Numbered from the stretch's first letter, positions 12,640 through 25,815 are shown. The stretch is DNA of 64,000 nucleotides from Coprinellus micaceus (GCA_951394405.1 OX596343.1:806001-870000); one strand, 5' to 3'. Notes: generated by a model from the letters alone, not told the origin. Translations and numbers: made by a program.

Positions 12640-14913
12640 ACCGCCACAAGCGCGCTCACTCCCACTACGCGTCGCGGTCTGAAGCTGGATGATGTATACA
12701 CTCGGCAACGCTCACACATGAACGCACCTCAAGCACGACAGTTACCCTATCCCAGCATCAGCACACCGTCTAATCGGTTCGCAAAAAATACCTTACGCTC
12801 GACAGCAATTAATCCGGATCGCTCGCATTGCATTCCTCTCATTTTGTAGCCACAGTCTTTTCCTCCTCTCGACTCTGTTCTCGGCTTCGACCTTCATCCC
12901 ACCCCATTTTCCAAGCATCTGCCTCCGCATCACTGCATTTGACTCTCTGAAACTGTATCCCTAGCACACCCATACCCTACTAGCTCTCGAGTAATTACTG
13001 GCCGTCACAGTCGCTAACGCACTGTTGTATCTATACTATCTAGACTTCCCAATGACATTCACGGGTTATTTATGCTCCTATCACCGCCTTTGACTGTAGG
13101 TTTGACTGACGCCCCTGTTCAGTTTGCTTATCGTGTTCCGTCAGGCTTTTAGCTCGCCCCTAGATCGATGGCGAGCGAACTTGGCACACTATTTCCGTAC
13201 CGATCTCCTTCGATTGCTAGAGGTGGATAGGATCTAGGGTGCATTTCATCATTGGCAGCGATCGTGAGGGTCGCTGCAGGGTCCGAGTCGGAGCCCAGAC
13301 TCGGTCGCCAGGATAACATCGCAGAACTCTTAAAAAAGCATAATTGCTGGTTGGGGGAGGCGAGAAAACGTGAGGTCAATTCACTAGCCAAATGAGGTAT
13401 TTGTGGCCCGTCGAACGTGAGCATCTTGGAGGTACCCAGGCTACCAGGACAGTTGACCAGACTCGAGCTTGACCGTGCTTTGCCGTCTGGTTGCTCGTGT
13501 GCATCCGAGCCCCTGCCTATCGGAACCTGGAACGGCCCCACACAAGCCCACATATATCCCCAGGGGCGGCTGGAAGAACGCTGAGGAAGAACCTTGATGG
13601 GAGAAGCTGCGTAGATAGAAGCGGGTGCAGACTTCGTTCTATACCACGGGAGACCATCTAAGATCGTGAACTTTGTCTATTTGCTACATGCGACGAACGG
13701 AAACAGGTGCGGGAAAAAGGACCCCCTTGGAAGTGTTCCTTGAGACACCTCACACTGGTCCGTGAAATAACGCAGGCCCATCCCAGGCAGGTGTCTGCAG
13801 GTGGGTGGTGATTGTGAGCACGAACTCCGGAGGCGAAGGGTACCAATAGGAAGCGGGAAATTATCATGATGACGATCAACGGCGAGGAGCTTAGCGCTTA
13901 GCGCCCACACTGTCTATCACTTTAAGCGCCGGTATTCGGTGGCGTTATTCGAGCCCCCAAGGCCAGCAGAACAATGAAAATGTCTCCCAGCGTAGAGACA
14001 AGAGCTGGGGCTTGTCTTACTTCCCATTTCACCCCATTTCCTTCCCAGTCGGTTTGGGCATGAGCGTCGAAGCGGCAGATCTCAGCAGATCTCCCAGGAG
14101 AGTGGCTTTCCATCACTGATGATTGGGAGCTTGACTTGCGGCGTTAGGTTGGAGGAGGTTGGTCCCCATTTGAGCGGGTGTGGCGAACCCGAGCATATCG
14201 CATCGAGAGTGTAAACGTCTTGGTATTCGAGCTTATCCTCGCCAACTCACTATATTTGACCTTCTCACATAATCAGTGCCGGGCCATTCAGCGCCACTGG
14301 TGACGAGTGACCGAAATGAGCGGTAGAGAGGGTTTCAGATACGTAAGATATCCTGCGTTCGTGGGCATGGAGCCTTGCGTCTCTGGGCTCCTGCCTTGAG
14401 AAAAGTGGCACACGCTACAGCTTTGGACATCAAGAGGATGTCCGTTTCCTGCGAGCTGAAACACAATTTACACCTGCAAGCGTGATCAGGGACGGGTTTC
14501 GGTCGAATCATCGGTAAAATCGTCTCTGTTTTGCTCTCACCGTTCCCGAACGGCTTCTTTATTCAAGTCCAAGGACCGAGGGGCTCTAAGGGCCTTGGAG
14601 AATGATCAGGGCAATGATGAACGTCGCTACAATGTTCTAACTTGGTTCGTGTTTTGATGAGCCCGCAGTGGCGGGCAGCCCCTAACTATGATCGGCAGTT
14701 GCCGACGCGTGTTTGCCCCATCAACGCTCTGCGCCACTTCTCGCGTCCATACCTCTGTCTGCCCTGTCCGGCTTGTACCTCTTGATTCTCTTTGCCATTG
14801 GACACCGTGAGCAAGCCTTTAACGGAATCTGCCTTTCAACACCAAAACCCAGATTGACCCTATCCTGCGTCGAATACGTCGAAACGGATCGTTTTTGAAG
14901 TAAAGGAGGTGCC
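12640..14913. other. Intergenic region, no gene supported
   Basis: About 2.3 kb without a credible gene. The pyrimidine-rich 12800-13050 stretch is likely the 3' UTR of the upstream gene. Open frames on the minus strand (13149-13553, 13658-13910, 13922-14116) have no domain, unusual composition and no supporting splice sites. No tRNA or repeat was recognised. Confidence 0.4.
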
Positions 14914-17159
14914 ATGATACCAATGCAGACAGTTCGTGCTCTGGTCTGTTTGTGCGTGGCCGTTCTCGTGCGTGGGTACTCGTCGCCTGGATCTACGACA
15001 AACGGCGCCAATGTGCGCTCCAATCCTTCAAATGGTATGCCTTACCGATGAGAATACCTCATGACCGTATGACGTGAGAGGATGAATGCTGTAGAACGCC
15101 TTGAACACGATCAGGACATTGTTCACGGTGACTCTGAGATACAGCTGTTACAATTCGCAAGCGGTATGTTCTACCTCGGCGCGTCTTCTGTCAAAGTGGC
15201 CGCATATAGTTGACTTTAGGACTTTCAGACGCATTGGAACGGCACAAAGGTCGTCCGGATTGCTTCGGCCGTGTTGGACAACGAGTACGATCTCAGTGTG
15301 CAAGTCTTGACCACCATCAAGACGAGCGCGTTGCTGGTAGACTACACGCACCATTCGTCTTTTGAGCCGCTCTAACTGCAAAGCGACCTTAACAGGCGCT
15401 ATCTCGATGACACTCTGTGAAATACGCACCGCGCAGCACTATTCGATCCCGATGGAATGCGCCTCGTTTGATGTGGATTCTGTCGAAGGTCGCATAACTG
15501 AAGGCGATTCTTCTTCAGGCCCTTGTGTGGAGTATGAGAACATCGGAGATCTGTGTCGAACCAAAACGTGCTGAAGTATCCTCCATTTTGACAGTGCGCT
15601 GTCGAGGAGTACCCAACTGTGGTCAAGCTACTCTGGGTACCTTCGAGAGATCCGTCAGTACTCCTCTCATCGGTGGAAAACAGCTTCGTTAACTCATTGG
15701 ATTCAACAGCCTTGTTATGTGTTGCATTTCGGAGGCTGAACGATATAGGTATGTATACTGTCGGGGTGTCTTGCTCCCATGCCATTGTGGGCTCAACAGT
15801 TTGATCTTGGGATGGTTGCCTCGAAGACCTTGCTCGAGAGATATACAGGAATGTTACTCTTGAGAAAATCGACTTCATCCGTTTCCTACAGGGCCGTCGT
15901 AAACTGGACACGGAACGGCAGTTGAGATGGTTTGCACAGCAACAGGTGGGCCGACCCCCTTCTCTCTCGGTCATATCAATTAGGTGTTCACGGCTGGTTA
16001 CAGGGCCTCGAGGACCTGGTTCGGGACTTGGATGCTTCGACGTCGAGCCTCAAGGCCGCTATCCACACTGACCTGGTTGACGGCGTGAGAGCAATGTTAG
16101 ATGAGGTATGGATGCCTCTCAGCTCTCTACGTTGCCGGAAGTCTGACACGGTCGGAGATGACCCAAAGCTATAGCTCTAATACCGTGTCGCAATTGAGCG
16201 ATCTCAGGATCCATCAGGCAGAGTTACTCAGAAAGGTGTGTAGTGGAGCTTCTCTTCGCCGCCTGCGTTTGAACAGTTAGCACATGGTAGAGCGCCTCTT
16301 CCTTGGATTCTATCATTTTCAACGTGAGTACTCCTTTATTCACCCAGCCTTCTCCACCCTCAAATGGCCGATCTCACCCTCGATCCAGCTTGCTACGGAC
16401 GCATCAACAGTGATGCATAAACTTGAAGTGGCCATTGAACGCCAATTTGACTCCCTAGCAGTGCACCATTCAGCCTTCGAGGAACGTTTCTCTGTTACAC
16501 TAGTGAGCCATTCGACCATGAGAGTTTCGAACATCCAGTAACAAACCCTATAGAACCATGCTCTCTCGATATCGTCAGCGATGGAGCAAACCATGAACCA
16601 GTTTACTTCTGTAAGTGGAAACGCCTACTCTTGGCTCTGCTAACCACTCGCCTGGAAGACCATGGCCCTTGTAGGAAACCAAGTGGCTGTGGTCGCGAAC
16701 CAAACACGGAATATAGCGCTTGATCTTTGGCACATTGAGAACGGACATGCTGGCCTCGCGACCGTGACCACCGACCTGTCTTTCTCGCTGCGAGCCCTTG
16801 TCAACCACGTTCAGTCTGAACTGCAGACTATCAATACGACAATGGCAGACATCCGGCAAGGTGTATCTGGTCGCAACATCCTCTGGAGTGTTTCTGCCTT
16901 GGCGTTGTCTCCGTGGATAAGCTGTACGCTTGCCGACAGTCATAACGACCTTTCGCTTATCACTCGAATAGACCTCCCATGGGTGGTGCTTTGCCTTCCG
17001 GGCAGCTTTAGGGTCTTCTTGGCAGTAGCTGTTTACTCGCTAGTAAGCCCTCCTCCTCACAGGGTCACTCATGTCTAAATTGGTTGCTAGAAACTGTTTC
17101 TATCCTTCCCTGTCGCGTACCTACTAGGATGGCTGTTCACAAGAACGAAGATTGGGTGA
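14914..17159 (+). CDS. KAR5: KAR5/Tht1-type nuclear fusion protein
   Basis: Fourteen exons keep frame: 14914-15034, 15095-15163, 15220-15336, 15396-15531, 15595-15653, 15710-15748, 15827-15945, 16004-16105, 16158-16235, 16291-16323, 16389-16502, 16554-16610, 16659-17042 and 17091-17159. They encode 498 aa. A signal peptide (VRALVCLCVAVLVRG) opens the protein. The conserved Cys domain follows: PDCFGRVGQRVRSQCASL, then ISMTLCEIRTAQHYSIPMEC and LWSSYSGYLREIP, then LNDIDLAREIYRNVTLEK. After it come long helical stretches likely to form coiled coils and two C-terminal hydrophobic segments (DLPWVVLCLPGSFRVFLAVA; KLFLSFPVAYLLGWLF). This is the layout of Kar5/Tht1/Brambleberry, nuclear envelope proteins needed for fusion of haploid nuclei at karyogamy. 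Family call is strong from the Cys pattern; the last exon rests on one splice choice. Confidence 0.85.
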
Positions 17160-17990
17160 GGGGTCTCCACCTGCTTCGATTCCGGATTCTTACTGAACGG
17201 GTGCGCCAGGCCCTCGGAAGGAGCTCGGGTCCATGAGCGTTTAATAGATGTCCCATCCTGCAGGGAGATAGGCCGTCGTCGCCCGACGGTCGTCCTGAAG
17301 GACCGTAGCAGCTCACGGCTTGATCCCCTGTACTCGATCGCCCAGCTAGATGGGACGCGGTCGACACGCATACCGGCTAGGTTGCTGCTCTGATCGTACG
17401 CAAGATATGGGTAATGCGGAAGTCGTGCGTTTGAAGTGAGACAGCGGCCCTCTCTTTGTGGCGTCTCCCGGAGGTGGTCCTTGCCTTGTAAGACCTTGAC
17501 CTTGGAACTCTCAGATAGAGCTTTTGCACTAGATGCTATTCCATTTTCTCGATGACTTCTCTATCTGATCATGAGCTTGCTTGACATCGTTCTATGAGTC
17601 AAGCGTACCAAGCGCCACCTCGGTTGCGGTGCGACGCGCCCGCAGGTGACTCAGGCAAGACAACGACCCCCTCATATTCTCGAGTTTTGGGACTAGCTAG
17701 TCCTAGTTGAATCCCCTTTTGACGGCACCCGCAGTATTGCACAGACCACTGAGAAGGTTTCCGCGCCTTTTGGAGGTGGTCCGTTCGCCACACTGGCGCC
17801 GTCGGTTGTCAACAGGACCAAGCAAATTGGCCTAAAGCGGTAACTCACTCCGACGAGGGAATGGCGTCAAATGTCACCCCGCACTTGATTCCACACCCTC
17901 ATGTTCTCTTCTCCTGCTTTCACCACTGGCCGCGGGTGCAGGTGCAGTAGATAATTAATCGAGCAGGAAACCCTCAAGAATCAACTCAAC
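17160..17990. other. Intergenic region, no gene seen
   Basis: About 830 bp between the KAR5 homolog and the E3 ligase gene, both on the plus strand. No supported open frame or repeat is visible. It should hold the terminator of the first gene and the promoter of the second. Confidence 0.4.
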
Positions 17991-20900
17991 ATGGCGCTCA
18001 CATCAACGGCGGGACGGCCAAAAGAAGGAGCAGTGACGCAACCTCCACTAGGCGTTACACATGATGCTGCACGCTCCCTTCCACCTGCAGGCAGGATTTC
18101 ACTTCAAAACGTGGGTGATATTGAGGTTGTGAAGGGAAAGCTTCAAACCTCATATCTCGCTGATGAGAGTATGGGCGTCTGTGGATTCACCGAGGTGCGC
18201 ACTCGCTCTCTGTTATCACTCCGGTCCAAGCTCATCGAGCTACCCTCAATGCACAGACTCGACACCTACGATTGGAATCGCTCGTCCCACCTATACATCT
18301 GGGCCCCCGATTTAAGCAAATACACCCAACGCCCCTGGTACGCCGCAATGCGGGACCAGTGACGCAAGGCAACCCTGCAGGAGGTGCTGCCGCTGCTGCG
18401 CCTGGTGGAACGCATGGCTCGACGCCCCCAGGCAGGCATAAACTTCGAAATGAAGATCGAGGTGATAGTGTGAAGAGGGAGCAGGGAAGCCTAAATCTTA
18501 TGGAAAGCGAGGGGGATGGCCTCAATCCTTCATCGGTGCGTGTTCAAGCCGACGCTCAACACCCTGGTCCCCTGAATTGTGTGCAGCCTCTACTTGAAGG
18601 GGGGGAACGTCGGAAGGATGCGAAAGATGACACCCCTGACCATCCTCCGAGCCCCATGCGCTTGGTATGTTGTTTCTGTTGCCAATACAACAGCTTTTCA
18701 GTCCGTTACTTTCCTAGGAGGCCCCAACTCACCGTCGTCGGAGCAACTCTAGCGAACGCGGGATTCTGTCTGCATTTTCAGATTCCAACAGTGAATCTCC
18801 TTCGGAGGATTCTTCACCACCACGAGCATTCTGTGTTTATGGGATTGATGTAAGTGATCTCTTAGATATCGTCGGTACGATTCATTTACTTGTTCTCGTA
18901 GGCATACCCATCGTTGGCGCTTAAAAAAGAGATCTGCATCGACTTCATTGACAGGCAGAGATGGTGCCCATTCTCTTCGAGGTGCTACAGGATACACCCA
19001 AAGGAGAGGAAGTTCTACCTTGCATTGCTTCGGGAGGGGAAGTCCCAAGAACTTTTCCACCATGACCGTACTCCGACTACGATGAACCATTTCGGAAGGC
19101 AAGATGACATAGGCTCTTCACCCTCACTTTCCAGGGAACGGATATCCCACTCCCATCTCATGGAAGGGCCACTTCCACCTCCTCTGGACAAGATTCCTCA
19201 ACCTCCTTATCCGAAACGCGATTACAATTGGGATTCAGCAAGTGGCCACTGGAGCTTTAAGCTTAATCAGGAAGCATGGCATTCCGAGGACTCGTCTTCG
19301 TCGGAAGGGAGCGTTGACATTTTCGTGAGCAGACCGCACATCACCATGACCGCTGTCATTTTGCTAATTCACCAGCTCCCAGACCGACCAACGTGTCTCT
19401 CAACCTTCACGCAATTCTTCGGATACGGAGGAGGATATGCAGTGTCCATCTCCGAATTCGCAACCCCCACCTCTACAAGAGGCCTGCCGCGACTTCCTGA
19501 AAGGGTGCTGCACGCGAGGAACCGTTTGTCGCTTCCATCACGTTGGTCTCATTCACCCTCTGCATGCTGTCAGACATTGATCGCCCTCTAGGCTGTTGTA
19601 GAAAAGGACGCGAGAGTACCTCCTCAACCTCAGGCTTCTCTCCCACCTCCGCCTGCTCCTGTCCTACCGCCGAGGTTTCGCAACGGTGGGCAGGGGGTAT
19701 CACCAATTCCTCCAGGCGCTTGCAATCTTTGGCTGCAGGGTCGATGCTGGCGTGGTAAAACCTGTCATTATCTCCATCCTGAAATCAAGGTTCGTTGTGC
19801 TTCCCCCGTATTTGCGGCGACGACGGCTCACGGGTACGTAGACCGAACGCCAGGTGCCCTCACCCTCCGTCCTGACCACCAGCGCTTCATCCATACAACG
19901 CCACCAAAGGCCGCCATTTGACGAAACTTGCCGAGACTGGCTCCGCGGTGTATGCCAGAAGGGACCTCTCTGCACCCGTGTTCACGACGATTTGGAGTAT
20001 GACGAAACGGTGGGTTACGACCCTCGCAGCGGCGATTTAACGCTTATACTCTTTACAGAAGCCACGTCGAAATCTCATACAAGTTCCCGCCCGAACCATC
20101 CCTGAGGTTTTCTCCACTGTCATCTACAAACACATCAAGATTCAAGTGACGGAAGGATTCGAGGTCGTTGACACAGTAACCGGCTTTGAAACGTCGTGGA
20201 TCTATATTGGCAATGTCCCTCGGCGGGTTCAACATGAGCGACTCGCGGCTCTCCTCAAGGACTATGGCGAACTTATTGACCTCCGAATCCCGGACAGCCC
20301 AGCTCCTTTGGTCGTAGCGAAAGCTCGGTTTGTCGACGCTGCGACTGCATCGAAGGTCTGCTCGGCGGTGGATGGATTGGAAGCCTTTGGTTCCACGCTC
20401 ACTGCCAAGCTCTCGATCAGCGTCAATAGTGACGCCCGGATCCGCCTCAACGACACATCCGTCCGGGTAAGATGGGAAGCTCCCTCGAAGACCGCGTACG
20501 TTGGGTTCAAATCGAAAGAGTGTTATGCGAATGCGATGGGGAAATGCCGCTCGACACCCCTGGGCAAGCATCTCCTTAGGGCGGCGGCACACACTGGGAT
20601 CCCCGCCGTTGGACGCTTCAGCCTCCGCGTCGATGCGGTTCCCGCTGACGTGGATGTAGAAGGGTTGAAGGAATTCCTCGGAGCGGACGCGGTGATGTGG
20701 GGGCAAACAAACTACACTTCGTGGGTCAAGGCTCTCAACGGAATCCAGAGGATGGTAGCGGAGAGTGGGGCAGACCTAATGGATTTCAACGTTGTCCCTC
20801 CTCCTTTCAAGGGTGGAATCGTCGTAGCGTGGGCACAACTCGCGACGTCGGCGGAGGCCAAGAAGCTCTGCGACTACATGCACACCCGCAAGCCTAACTT

Positions 20901-22260
20901 CACTGGAAACACCCGTATATTTGCCCAACACGTTCAATCCCTCGAGTACACCCTCCCAAAAGATGTTTACGAACGTGTTAGAAGGGATATCGACGCATTG
21001 GCGGCTTCGGCATGGCGTATGGGCCATTTCACCGTCGTGTCCAAGGTCTTACCCGCGACGGTGCTCGTCCGTTTGGGTGCCGAAGATACCCAGGGCCTCA
21101 GCAAGCTCAAGGCGGAACTGGACATCATCCTTTCGGGAGAGATCGTGAGGGAGGACGGGAAGGTGGTCTGGGACAGGTTCTTCCCCCAGTTAGCGGGCCA
21201 GGTCTTCATCGCTGGGCTTCAGCGCCAACACGCGCCCATAACCATACAGGTCGACAAGGTCAGAAAGCATATTCGACTTTTTGGTGCGTCGGCGGGGCGA
21301 CTCGCGGTCCGAACGAGGATCATGGAGAAGGTGGAGGTACTGCGCAAGCAGAGCGTTCACCTCATCTCCCTGGATGGTCGGATGCTGGGGGTGTTCATGA
21401 ACGAAGGGCTTTCGCGTTTGTCGGAAGAGATTGGCGACGATTGCGTCCAGCTAGATCTTTGGAATCGATCACTTGTGGTGCGCGGCGACCAACACGCTCA
21501 CAACGCAGTTCGCGACTCCGTCAATCGAACTCGACGTAGCCTCAACCCGATACGTCACCCAGCCCTCGTTGAATGCCCAGTCTGTTTCGACGAGGTTTCC
21601 ACGCCAATAACACTCTGCTGCGGGCATTCATGGTGCAAGACGTGCATCATTCGATACATGATGACCGCTGTCGACCAAAAGGTCTTCCCCTTGACCTGCC
21701 TCGGCGACGACGCCAAGTGCGAAGAGAAGATCCCCCTCAGCTGCGCAAAGCAGCTCTTACCTCCGCCAGACTTCGAAGCTCTTATCGAGGCCTCTTTTTC
21801 CACCTATATCCACCGGCGCCCCGACGAATTTTCCTATTGCCCGACTCCCGACTGCCAACAGATATATCGGCACCTACCCCTTGTCGACGCTCCCCAACAA
21901 CCTCCTAAAATCCAGAAATCGAACAGCTCACCTTCCCAAACCCCCTCCGTCGCTGTAGGCACCGTGCTCCAGTGCCCTTCGTGTCTTGTTCGCATCTGCG
22001 CTTCGTGTCAAACAGAAGCCCATGACGGCCTGGCCTGTACGAGGCCGGGCGAGAACGATAGTTTGTTCGAAGAGTGGATGAAGAACAACGACGTGAAGCC
22101 ATGCCCTGGATGCAAGATGCCCATTGAGAAGGCCATGGGTTGCCACCATGTGACGTGTACCGTCTGCTCTACCCATGTTTGCTGGCTTTGCCTCACTCCT
22201 TTCCATAATGGAGCAGGGGTGTACAGCCATATGTTGGCCGTCCATGGCAGTTTTGTCTGA
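17991..22260 (+). CDS. RBR-type E3 ubiquitin ligase with four CCCH zinc fingers and an RRM-like segment
   Basis: Eight exons, all joined at phase 0: 17991-18194, 18257-18664, 18718-18849, 18902-19324, 19383-19541, 19592-19789, 19854-20009 and 20059-22260. They encode 1293 aa. Four CCCH fingers lie at about 260-280 (CIDFIDRQRWCPFSSRCYRI then H), 424-442 (CRDFLKGCCTRGTVCRFHH), 486-504 (CNLWLQGRCWRGKTCHYLH) and 534-552 (CRDWLRGVCQKGPLCTRVH). An RRM-like stretch starts near 607 (SWIYIGNVPRRVQ). A RING1 (CPVCFDEVSTPITLCCGHSW, about 1066) is followed by an IBR and a RING2 (CPGCKMPIEKAMGCHHVTC, about 1242). The Cys in MGCHH (about 1255) is placed like the catalytic Cys of RBR ligases, which carry ubiquitin as a thioester. 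CCCH fingers usually bind RNA, so an RNA-linked ubiquitin ligase is a fair inference; no target is visible. Confidence 0.9.
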
Positions 22261-22938
22261 CCCTCTCGCTTCTAGAATCGCGCTACTCCTTCGTTCTTCC
22301 CTCCTTCGTTCTCACTTATCATTATTGATTTTACCCTTTCCCACTACTTTCAGTCACATTCTCCGTATTTCCACGGCGGCTGCGCTTTACGTTCTACCTG
22401 ACCAGGTAGCTGGGCGGGTTAGAAGAGCTCGTCACGAAAGTGCTAGCCTCTTCCAATCCGCACGGCTATCAGGTCCGGTGCAACGCAAAAATGGCCTCTT
22501 GCGGACACTATGTATCCTGTAAAACTGATCCTTTTCGATTTGGGCTCTCTCTGCGGTCGTGTAAGATAGCATGTACTAGTACCTACATATGGTGTATTCA
22601 CGATGAAACTGCTTTCTCTCTCTATCCCCCTCCAACATCCATGCCTTCGTCCACACTCCCTAGCCTGTGAATTATGGGCGTCACTTGACTCGCTTTTACG
22701 TCCGTTGTAGATGATCTCTAGGGTCCACAGCTCGAAGACCCGCCGGAAAGTGGCTCACAGCAGATCCAAGGGGCTGCCAGGATTACACCCGATTTGAGCA
22801 GATCTCGACCAGTGCTCAAGCCAAGAGATTGCTGTGAAACGCGTGAGATTCCCACGACCCGCGCCGTCATAAAGCCTCGTGGCCTGAAGGCGGATTCCTT
22901 TTCCGTGCTTTCCCCCAACCCTCATCTCGCTGTTGAGG
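22261..22938. other. Intergenic region before the mini-gene cluster
   Basis: Holds the 3' UTR of the E3 ligase gene (pyrimidine-rich, 22261-22380) and the promoter of mini-gene A. No other gene is supported. Confidence 0.4.
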
Positions 22939-23296
22939 ATGAGAAGGCGGAACAGACCCCGCCATAATAGCGGGGGCGTGACCCAACGTGAGTTCATCTG
23001 CCTTGCTGCCCCTGCCTAAACCTGGGATGCTCACGGTCGTCGTTACTCCAGCGAGCTCCGAAATGTTCAAGCGGGCGTCTAATTTCACCATCTCGGAAGT
23101 ACATAGTGTTCACTCCGGGAACAATACGATTATAAACGTCTACCAAACCCACAACCAGGTACTTCCAACCGATTGCTGGAAATACGTGTTCTTATGGCCC
23201 ACTCGTTTGTAGCTCACCACATTCAGCGCCGGCGCTATCACCGGTAGCCTCATCACCGCCGGTTTATTTGGGAGCCCAGACCACAGCCTACTCTAA
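22939..23296 (+). CDS. Mini-gene family copy A (79 aa)
   Basis: Exons 22939-22987, 23052-23158 and 23213-23296. Exon 1 ends at phase 1 and exon 2 at phase 0, the plan shared by all copies. Exon 1 is basic (MRRRNRPR). Exon 2 holds the family's central motif, here MFKRASNFTISEVHSVHSG followed by NNTIINVYQTHNQ. Exon 3 is a Gly-rich hydrophobic tail, FSAGAITGSLITAGLFGSP, with DH near the end. The tail has small-residue spacing like a glycine zipper and could cross or insert in a membrane. The central segment is rich in Asn, Ser, Gly and beta-branched residues. No known family is recognised. This copy is intact, with clean splice sites. Confidence 0.65.
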
Positions 23297-24464
23297 ATGA
23301 AGCCTATCCATGGTGACGTGCCCAGGTATCTGGTCGTGGCGAGTGAAAGAAAGCTAGCCTTGCATCACCTCGTCGGCGCCGATCCTGCCGTCCCTCGGTA
23401 GCGCTACGGTTACCCAACTTCAACCATCCTCTCTTTGGAACGACTTGGACAAAGCCATCCCACTCTTTTGAACCGCTCGACCCTCCTAGACTTCCGTGCT
23501 TCCGAATCGAGCGCGATTGGGTAGCTGGAGCTTTGCTCGCGCCCTTAGCCGCGACATCTTCGTAGAGGCATCTGTGATTCCGGAGTTCATTCTTTCACTG
23601 TCGACGGTTTGAGGCGCGTCTGTGTGAAGCAAGTTTTCGGCAACCACATTCTCCTTCCCCTCCGTTTTCACACCTTTCCTAGTTTTCCTTTTCAGCCCAT
23701 CTTAACTCCTCCCATACTCCTCCCCTTCTCATCTACCTTCCTCGCTCCTTGCGCACTCCATTACCGCCAGGTTTGCGTGCGCCGCTTTCTTTCGATCCAA
23801 GTTAAGTTATTTCCCCCCTTACCGTTTCACCCCCGCCTTGTTTTAACCTCCCAACCTCCTCCTCTCCTACAACTTCTTTTCTCCCCCACCCTAGCCAGAA
23901 CTCTCACACCTACGTCATAACCAAAACGTCGTTCCCAGAAGTAGCTGTGTCATCTGGGATTTCCACTTTTCTCTTTCTCTTATTTATCTCTCTCATCGCC
24001 CCTCTCGCTTCGATCCCTTCTCTGCCCACCCCTTCATTGCCCACCCCCAAATGGAGCGACCTCCGAGCTCCCAAGCCTTCTGCACATGCGCTGACCCTGC
24101 CATGGTGCTCACGCCTCTTCGCAGACTCCCAATTTCTCAAGTTCCGACCAAGTGATGCTGGCATCGGTCTTTTGTTCCAACTTCCTTTCCTTCTCGAACC
24201 CTGGATTGCAATTTGTATTATTCCCTTAGATCCTGCTTCGTTGTTTGTATGTAGACCGAATAACGTTCGAGCTTGGGGTCACCAGTCACCGGTCACCCAA
24301 AGCCGCTTTTCATGACTTTCCTTTTGAGTGCCGAGTTTTGAGCACAGCCATTACTGGGTTGACCTGGATATGGTCAGATGGGCAGGGAGGGCGATAAAGT
24401 GGCTGTCATATGCCCTCCCATTTCTTCGCTTCTCCCACTCACACCGGAGGTCATTGCTGGGGAA
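23297..24464. other. Pyrimidine-rich spacer, no gene seen
   Basis: Between mini-genes A and B. The strand is strongly C/T-biased at about 23650-23900 and no frame shows coding character. It should include the promoter of copy B. Confidence 0.35.
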
Positions 24465-24847
24465 ATGGAGGAGGGGGAAGGTCGCCCCTTTGCGGGAGGT
24501 AACAGGCAAGGTAAGTAGACCATACCACAACCCACCTGCCACGCACCGATACCAATGGCACTTCCCTTAGAATTTGCGGACTCGCAGTTCTTCGCTGGAT
24601 CGTCCAGAATCAGGGTTAGACAGTTCAACATTGACAATCATCCTCAAAGTAACAACACTGTATACAACATTGCGCACATTACTCCGGGGTGTGTTGCTTT
24701 CTCCCTTCCATGCGAATACATTCTGACGAATCGAGTCACCGCACTGACTAGGCTCCCGTGGCTACCTTAGCAGCGGCTTTTGTCACAGGTAGTCTGCTCA
24801 CAGTCGGTTTATTTGGGCACCCAGACCACAAGCCACTTTGTCTCTGA
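24465..24847 (+). CDS. Mini-gene family copy B (76 aa), divergent
   Basis: Exons 24465-24510, 24571-24659 and 24752-24847. The phases match the family. Exon 1 is MEEGEGRPFAGGNRQ. Exon 2 carries a diverged centre, SQFFAGSSRIRVRQFNIDN, then an Asn-rich end (QSNNT). Exon 3 is VATLAAAFVTGSLLTVGLFG followed by HPDH, matching the tail of the other copies. The donor of intron 2 (GTATAC) was chosen because it is the phase-consistent one; a later GTGTGT would change the end of exon 2. This is the most diverged intact copy. Confidence 0.5.
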
Positions 24848-25815
24848 GACCTAATGTTGCTTGTTTCTAACGGCTTAGGGGGTCGCGCTCAGCCCTCAGT
24901 CGGTCAACAACATACTTCTCAGCCCGCCAACTACGGCTATCCAACTTGGCCTCAACAGGAATGACGTACGGCGCCCTTCACTCATTGAAACGCGACTATG
25001 GAGTGTCTGCCAGAGCTGAGAGTGGTTCATAGGCGACATCTCCAACTCTACGCAAGCCACTACATACAGTTGTCGATGTTCCCGGGCCGAATATATCGTA
25101 CCATGGTGATAAACCAATTGTGCTGTCATAAGAACTGCGCATGAGCAGTATCAGCCGTTGTCGTTCCCCAAAGTGCTTGTGTTATCTGGGACCTTTTTCT
25201 TCACCTGCCCTCCTTATATATGCTTCATTTCCTAATGTTCGTACACTGTATGGTATGTATATGCTCCACTACTCTATTCGACCTATGCCTATGCCCCCTC
25301 TCCGCAATACTGCCCTCCTTGTAGTAGCACTATGCCTATGCCCTGACTTCCTTGTTATCATTGCTTCCATGTTCGTTGGGTCTTATCTTTCATTGCCAAC
25401 TACCTCGTTCGAGCGAACTCCTGGGGCCGTGTCAACACCGCGATCTAGTGTCCGTAAACAGCCCACTACGGCACACACATGTTCGCGATTCTATGGGGTT
25501 CACGGCATCTAAGCACACCGTTTTCCTGACATATGACCGCCGAGTTAGACTCTAATTGATAACGCTGCTCCCGGGTGTTGCCTGGGCTGTCAGCAGATCC
25601 TAGGAATGACCCGATACCACCCTAATGAGTCCCCAAACAGACACGGGGTCTCACCCTGCCCCCAAAGCTCTAAACCAACCGGAACGACCACAATGGGAAT
25701 ACGATAACCAGCGGCAGATTTTTCAACATAAAAGGACTCAATGATGACTGCCGACCACAGGGACTCTTCCATTCTTCCACCCGAGGCTCGACTCCAGTCA
25801 CGAAGTAGGTCGTAA
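24848..25815. other. Spacer between mini-genes B and C, no gene seen
   Basis: No supported open frame. An open stretch at 25141-25512 has no domain and looks incidental. The last 240 bases precede copy C and share only short words with the region before copy A. Confidence 0.35.

Noticed and set aside
13149..13553. 134-codon minus-strand open frame
   Set aside because: No ATG-domain logic, no splice partners, no recognisable motif; it lies in a region without other coding signals.
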